NCBI GenBank assembly: GCA_003524305.1
Contig: DQHW01000047.1
Location: 1-9,812 of the forward strand
Direction: 5' to 3'
DNA from: Anaerolineaceae bacterium
GTDB taxonomy: Bacteria; Chloroflexota; Anaerolineae; Anaerolineales; Anaerolineaceae
DNA length: 9,812 bases
Position numbers and translations under genes: made by a program. Under the pieces are notes generated by a model. That model worked only from the letters and a program-made list of their open reading frames with translations. It did no database searches and was not told the DNA's origin. Shown here one piece after another: positions 7,140 through 9,812 of the stretch. Position 1 is the first letter of the stretch; each line of letters opens with the position of its first letter.

Positions 7140-8444
7140 TTAAAATGGTTCAATTGGTGTTATAACTCCGGTTCTTGTTGCTTTACGTCTTAGCTCAAAC
7201 ATCTCAAAACATTCGGCAACATCAACGTATTTTAGATTATTGAAATCAATACTTTCCCATTTTCCCCTGACGACTTTAATACTAATTAAATATTCATCAA
7301 CGATCTTTGCAGTCTTTTTGTCTGTCCTTTGAGAATAAGCAGACAAAACAACCTCACGTATTGTTGGTAATGCCATAAATACTTCACCTAGTATTCTGAA
7401 ACCTATGGCATGGATATGAGTGTAGTAATTTATTCTACTTTGGGTTTCTGAAATATCTTTGTAAAGAATTCGGAACTCTTTTTTGCTTACGATAGCTTGT
7501 TGTTTTGGCATATCCTCTATTTCAGGTAAATCAACGTCCAGCATAACCTGCCTGCCATCTGTTGAGACCTCAAAAGAGATGTTTGTTTCTCTTGGCCAAA
7601 CTATGGATTGTAAAGATTCAGTTAAGAACTCTTGCATAGCAAGAGGGTCCTTAAGTCTATCTTCTTCAATGAATTTCCTTCGTTTTTCTTGTTCACCATC
7701 AAAATAGTTCTTTGCAATCTGAAAATCTGAAAAATTCTTTTGATACTCACTTAATTTTTCTGCGTAATCCGCTTCAAAAACCTTTTTATGCTCATGCCAT
7801 CGAATTGTTGCGTTTTGAAAATCTATTTGTTTCTTAGAATTCCTCTTATCTACTTGGTTTCGAAAAAATGCAAATCGTTTAGCAAAAAAGCCGTAGGGTT
7901 TTGGTATCGGTGGTGTTGGCATTAGCTCAGGAAAAATGCTAGATGGCTCAACAGGAGGAATTACTTCATAAGGTACAGATGTAAATGTAATTTCAGTGTC
8001 AGGTGAAGGTGTTGTGAGATGAATATTGATAAGATCACTAGTTTTCTGATTGATTTCAGCGCAATTTTCTTCCAGCCAATTAAATAGTACTTCTTTATTC
8101 TGTTTTTTTGCTTGAGTTATAAAATGATCGGGTAGTAGGTTTCCTTTATCATCCTTAAAAATAACATTTCCGTCATCTCGTAAGGCTAAAGATAGACTCA
8201 TTTGAACAATATTTGAGTTGTTTCTATTTAATTGAGTTCTTGTTTGGTTTTGAGTTTGACTTCCACCTATTTTTGTTCGATAACTGATTCCGGTTCCAGT
8301 TATTCCTACATTGCTATAGACTCCTCGACTACCGAAACTAACAGAACTTCCCCGTGGGCCAACAGTTAGACTTCCGCTCTTGGCACCGAAATTTACTCGA
8401 ACACCAGGCATAAGCTTAATGGATTTTCGAAATCTTATAGACAT
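7140..8444 (-). CDS. DUF4236 domain-containing protein
   Basis: This is a 434-residue protein. Residues 1-58 (from MSIRFRKSIK to GISYRTK) are a Gly-rich segment of repeated short strands, GVRVNFG, GSLTVGPRG, SVSFGSRG and GVYSNVG, diagnostic of the DUF4236 domain, whose function is unknown. A polar Gln/Asn-rich linker follows (60-80), then a helical region (82-140), a Pro-rich linker (160-184), and a charged helical segment (185-265) rich in Lys, Glu and Phe that may form a coiled coil. The C-terminal part (280-434) looks alpha/beta (DVDLPEIED; IHAIGFRILGEVFMALP). No signal peptide or membrane span is visible. I place the start at 8444, where minus-strand GGAGG lies 4 nt upstream. The frame is open upstream to 8609, but that stretch is promoter and repeat sequence. 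It heads a two-gene unit with the HEPN-like gene. Confidence 0.8.
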   Translation of the reverse strand: MSIRFRKSIKLMPGVRVNFGAKSGSLTVGPRGSSVSFGSRGVYSNVGITGTGISYRTKIGGSQTQNQTRTQLNRNNSNIVQMSLSLALRDDGNVIFKDDKGNLLPDHFITQAKKQNKEVLFNWLEENCAEINQKTSDLINIHLTTPSPDTEITFTSVPYEVIPPVEPSSIFPELMPTPPIPKPYGFFAKRFAFFRNQVDKRNSKKQIDFQNATIRWHEHKKVFEADYAEKLSEYQKNFSDFQIAKNYFDGEQEKRRKFIEEDRLKDPLAMQEFLTESLQSIVWPRETNISFEVSTDGRQVMLDVDLPEIEDMPKQQAIVSKKEFRILYKDISETQSRINYYTHIHAIGFRILGEVFMALPTIREVVLSAYSQRTDKKTAKIVDEYLISIKVVRGKWESIDFNNLKYVDVAECFEMFELRRKATRTGVITPIEPF

Positions 8445-8526
8445 ATCCCCTCCAGCAATTTGATTATTATCAATGATTAAATTCTTTATCAACCAGTAAG
8501 AAGTTGGAATACTTACCCCACAGATA

Positions 8527-8554
8527 ATTATAGGAATATTAATGAGTAAGTCAA
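8527..8554 (-). promoter_or_regulatory. Strong promoter for the DUF4236-HEPN operon
   Basis: On the minus strand TTGACT (8554-8549, five of six matches to the -35) and a perfect TATAAT (8532-8527) are 16 bp apart. Transcription should begin near 8520, giving a leader of about 76 nt before DUF4236. It lies just inside the edge of the palindromic repeat at 8563. Confidence 0.7.
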
Positions 8555-8562
8555 ATATTTTC

Positions 8563-8850
8563 TCCAGTCCAAAAATCCGCATCGCGGGTCTGGTAGGGGC
8601 GCATTGCATGCGCCTTCGTTAACGCCAACCTGCACCGCGTCCACATGCCTGCTAAATGACATCGTCCAGAGGGCTACCATGGCTATCATGTGCCGTGTCC
8701 ACAAATCCGTATCATGGGTCTTGTAGTGACACAGCGCGCTGTGTCCTCGTTAACGCCAACCCGCACCGCGTCTAAATAAATGTAAAATGGCATCGTCCAG
8801 AGGGCGCGGCACGCCGCGCCCCTACCATGGCTATCGTGTGTCGTGTGCAT
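8563..8850. repeat. Palindromic repeat cluster 1 (copies A and B)
   Basis: Two copies of a composite element form a tandem. Copy A spans 8591-8679 and copy B 8721-8827. Each begins with TGGTAG or TTGTAG, ends with CTACCA, and has a conserved core around CGTTAACGCCAACC (8617-8630 and 8748-8761) and CATCGTCCAGAGGG. Copy A has a first hairpin GGCGCAT/ATGCGCC (8598-8604 with 8608-8614). Its second hairpin is deleted down to GGGCTACC. Copy B has the palindrome GACACAGCGCGCTGTGTC (8728-8745) and a second hairpin GGGCGCGGC/GCCGCGCCC (8802-8810 with 8813-8821). They look like MITE or BIME-type repeats rather than genes. Confidence 0.85.
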
Positions 8851-8990
8851 AATTTCCCTTTGCCGATCTGGTTCGAAGAATTAGTAATTAATCGTTTTTT
8901 GAAAAAAATGCGGGAACGAATCAAACGGATCGGTCTTTCGGGATGCTGAATGCAACCGGATTTTCACGACCATAATACTTTGATGGTAAG

Positions 8991-9027
8991 GGGTATTCGA
9001 ACCTTTTTTTTGGAGATTCGAATACCC
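8991..9027. repeat. Inverted repeat GGGTATTCGAA / TTCGAATACCC
   Basis: Two perfect 11 bp arms (8991-9001 and 9017-9027) flank a 15 nt loop. CC at 9002-9003 and GG at 9012-9013 in the loop could pair around a run of eight T. The T run is inside the loop, so this is not a normal terminator. Each arm contains TTCGAA, itself a palindrome, which suits a dimeric DNA-binding protein. Confidence 0.65.
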
Positions 9028-9159
9028 TGTGATCGTCTGGTGAATGCATGGTTCAATATATTCAGCTTTTAAAGAACTGTTAGCCGATAATAAACCGATA
9101 AATTGAGCGTACCGCTATTGGGATATGGAATGATAGAATATAAGTTCTAGATTGTCAAG

Positions 9160-9185
9160 GGGTAGATAGTTAGGGTAGATAGTAA
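9160..9185. repeat. 13 bp tandem direct repeat
   Basis: GGGTAGATAGTTA (9160-9172) is followed directly by GGGTAGATAGTAA (9173-9185), 12 of 13 bases identical. It could be replication slippage or a target duplication. Nothing else indicates a function. Confidence 0.6.
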
Positions 9186-9258
9186 GTTATTCAATAAGTT
9201 TTTAATATGGCTATGCAGTGGCAGATTCGCGATCTGATCACAAAAACTGAATAATTGA

Positions 9259-9812
9259 TCCAGTCCATAAATATGCACCAAGGGTCTGGTAGCGGCGTCC
9301 GGTTGGACGCCCACGATAATGCCAAACCATATTCGAGTCCACATGCCTGCATAATGGCGTCATTTAGGGCGTATGCAATACGCCCCTACCATGGCTATCA
9401 TGTACCATGTCCACAAATCCGCATCGCGGGTCTTGTAGGGACACAGCGCGCTGTGTCCTCGTTAACGCTAATCCGCGCCGCGTCCACATGCCTGCAAAAT
9501 GACATCGTCCAAGGGGACACGGCTCGCCGCGCCCCTACAATGGCTATCGTGTGTCGTGTCCTCGTTAACGCCTACCCGCATCGCTTCCACATGCCTGAAA
9601 AATGGCATCATCAGCCGGACACGGCACGCGCCCAAGGGTGTGCAAAGACCGCGACCGTGTCCCTACCATGGCTATCGTGTGTCGTGTCCACAAATCCGCA
9701 TCAAGGGTCTTGTAGGGACACAGCGCTGTGTCCTCGTTAACGCCAACCCGCATCGCTTCCACATGCCTGCAAAACGACATCGTCCAGCGGACACGGCACG
9801 CGCCCAAGGGTG
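9259..9812. repeat. Palindromic repeat cluster 2 (copies C-F)
   Basis: Four more copies of the same element follow. Copy C (9287-9391) has hairpins GGCGTCC/GGACGCC (9294-9300 with 9305-9311) and GGGCGTAT/ATACGCCC (9367-9374 with 9378-9385). Copy D (9433-9540) has the perfect palindrome GGACACAGCGCGCTGTGTCC (9439-9458) and an imperfect second hairpin. Copy E (about 9561-9668) lacks the first hairpin and has a second with arms GGACACGG/CCGTGTCC (9617-9624 with 9655-9662) around a 30 nt loop. Copy F (9710 to the window end) has GGACACAGCGCTGTGTCC (9716-9733) and is cut off. All share CGTTAACG-like and CCACATGCCTG-like core sequence, with C the most diverged. No gene is credible here: frames open across it are repeat translations. 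Confidence 0.85.

Larger units (their letters stand above)
8850..9258. other. 400 bp spacer between repeat clusters, no convincing gene
   Basis: This stretch is AT-rich. No reading frame longer than about 60 codons is convincing. A 40-codon frame at 8827-8949 starts inside a repeat and is discounted. The region contains the inverted repeat at 8991-9027 and the tandem repeat at 9160-9185, both listed separately. It may be an eroded gene or the remnant of a deleted element. Confidence 0.5.

Noticed and set aside
8445..8609. N-terminal extension of the DUF4236 gene to 8609
   Set aside because: It would cross the promoter (8527-8554) and start inside the palindromic repeat. DUF4236 proteins start at the MSIRF segment, which has its own GGAGG.
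8827..8949. 40-codon frame ending FLKKMRERIKRIGLSGC
   Set aside because: Its ATG is the CCATGG at the repeat end and no SD precedes it. The last half looks protein-like and could be a remnant, but this is too short to support a gene.
9147..9344. 65-codon minus-strand frame
   Set aside because: It starts in repeat copy C, has no SD and no recognisable domain. Its likeness to the frame upstream of DUF4236 is explained by the duplicated junction.
9255..9740. 161-codon plus-strand frame over repeat cluster 2
   Set aside because: The translation follows the DNA repeat, with the same peptides returning in shifted form. No SD and no domain.
8563..9812. CRISPR array
   Set aside because: Units are about 105-110 bp with internal hairpins and variable arms. 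There are no uniform spacers and no cas genes.

Overview
The window looks like a bacterial chromosome: a GC-rich, conserved backbone on the left, then an AT-rich accessory island, then a cluster of palindromic repeats. Shine-Dalgarno sites are strong (GGAG/GGAGG) and the pheS-pheT genes sit behind a T-box riboswitch. That form of control is typical of Firmicutes, Chloroflexota, Actinobacteria and Deinococcota. The GC-rich backbone and the palindromic repeats make Chloroflexota (Anaerolineae-like) my best guess, but this is inference and the lineage is not proven by the sequence.

Layout. 1-149 is the 3' end of an aldo/keto reductase gene. It is followed 2 bp later by a three-domain iron-sulfur protein gene (152-874, two CDGSH-type motifs around a divergent 4Fe-4S domain). 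These genes converge on pheT, and the gap holds two hairpins, one suited to terminating each strand. On the minus strand, pheS (3806-4876) and pheT (1017-3557) encode the two subunits of phenylalanyl-tRNA synthetase. They are separated by about 250 bp of degenerate 'GGTTCTC' repeats. Upstream of pheS lies a T-box leader of about 330 nt with its T-box sequence, terminator, a UUC specifier candidate and a recognisable promoter. The same GGTTCTC-type repeat is lodged inside that leader.

From about 5230 the base composition falls sharply and four accessory genes form two convergent cassettes. Rightward are a DUF2188 small protein and a TIR/deoxyribosyltransferase-like protein whose start codon overlaps the DUF2188 stop (TAATG). 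Leftward are a DUF4236 protein and a HEPN-like protein with an intact R-x4-H RNase-type motif. The leftward pair is driven by a near-consensus promoter at 8527-8554. TIR-like and HEPN proteins are common effectors in anti-phage and toxin systems, so the island is a candidate defence locus. No function is proven from sequence.

From 8563 to the window end there is no convincing gene. Two clusters of a roughly 105-110 bp composite palindromic element (six copies, A-F) have stem arms that change sequence together while staying complementary. They flank a 400 bp spacer that holds an 11 bp inverted repeat and a 13 bp tandem duplication.
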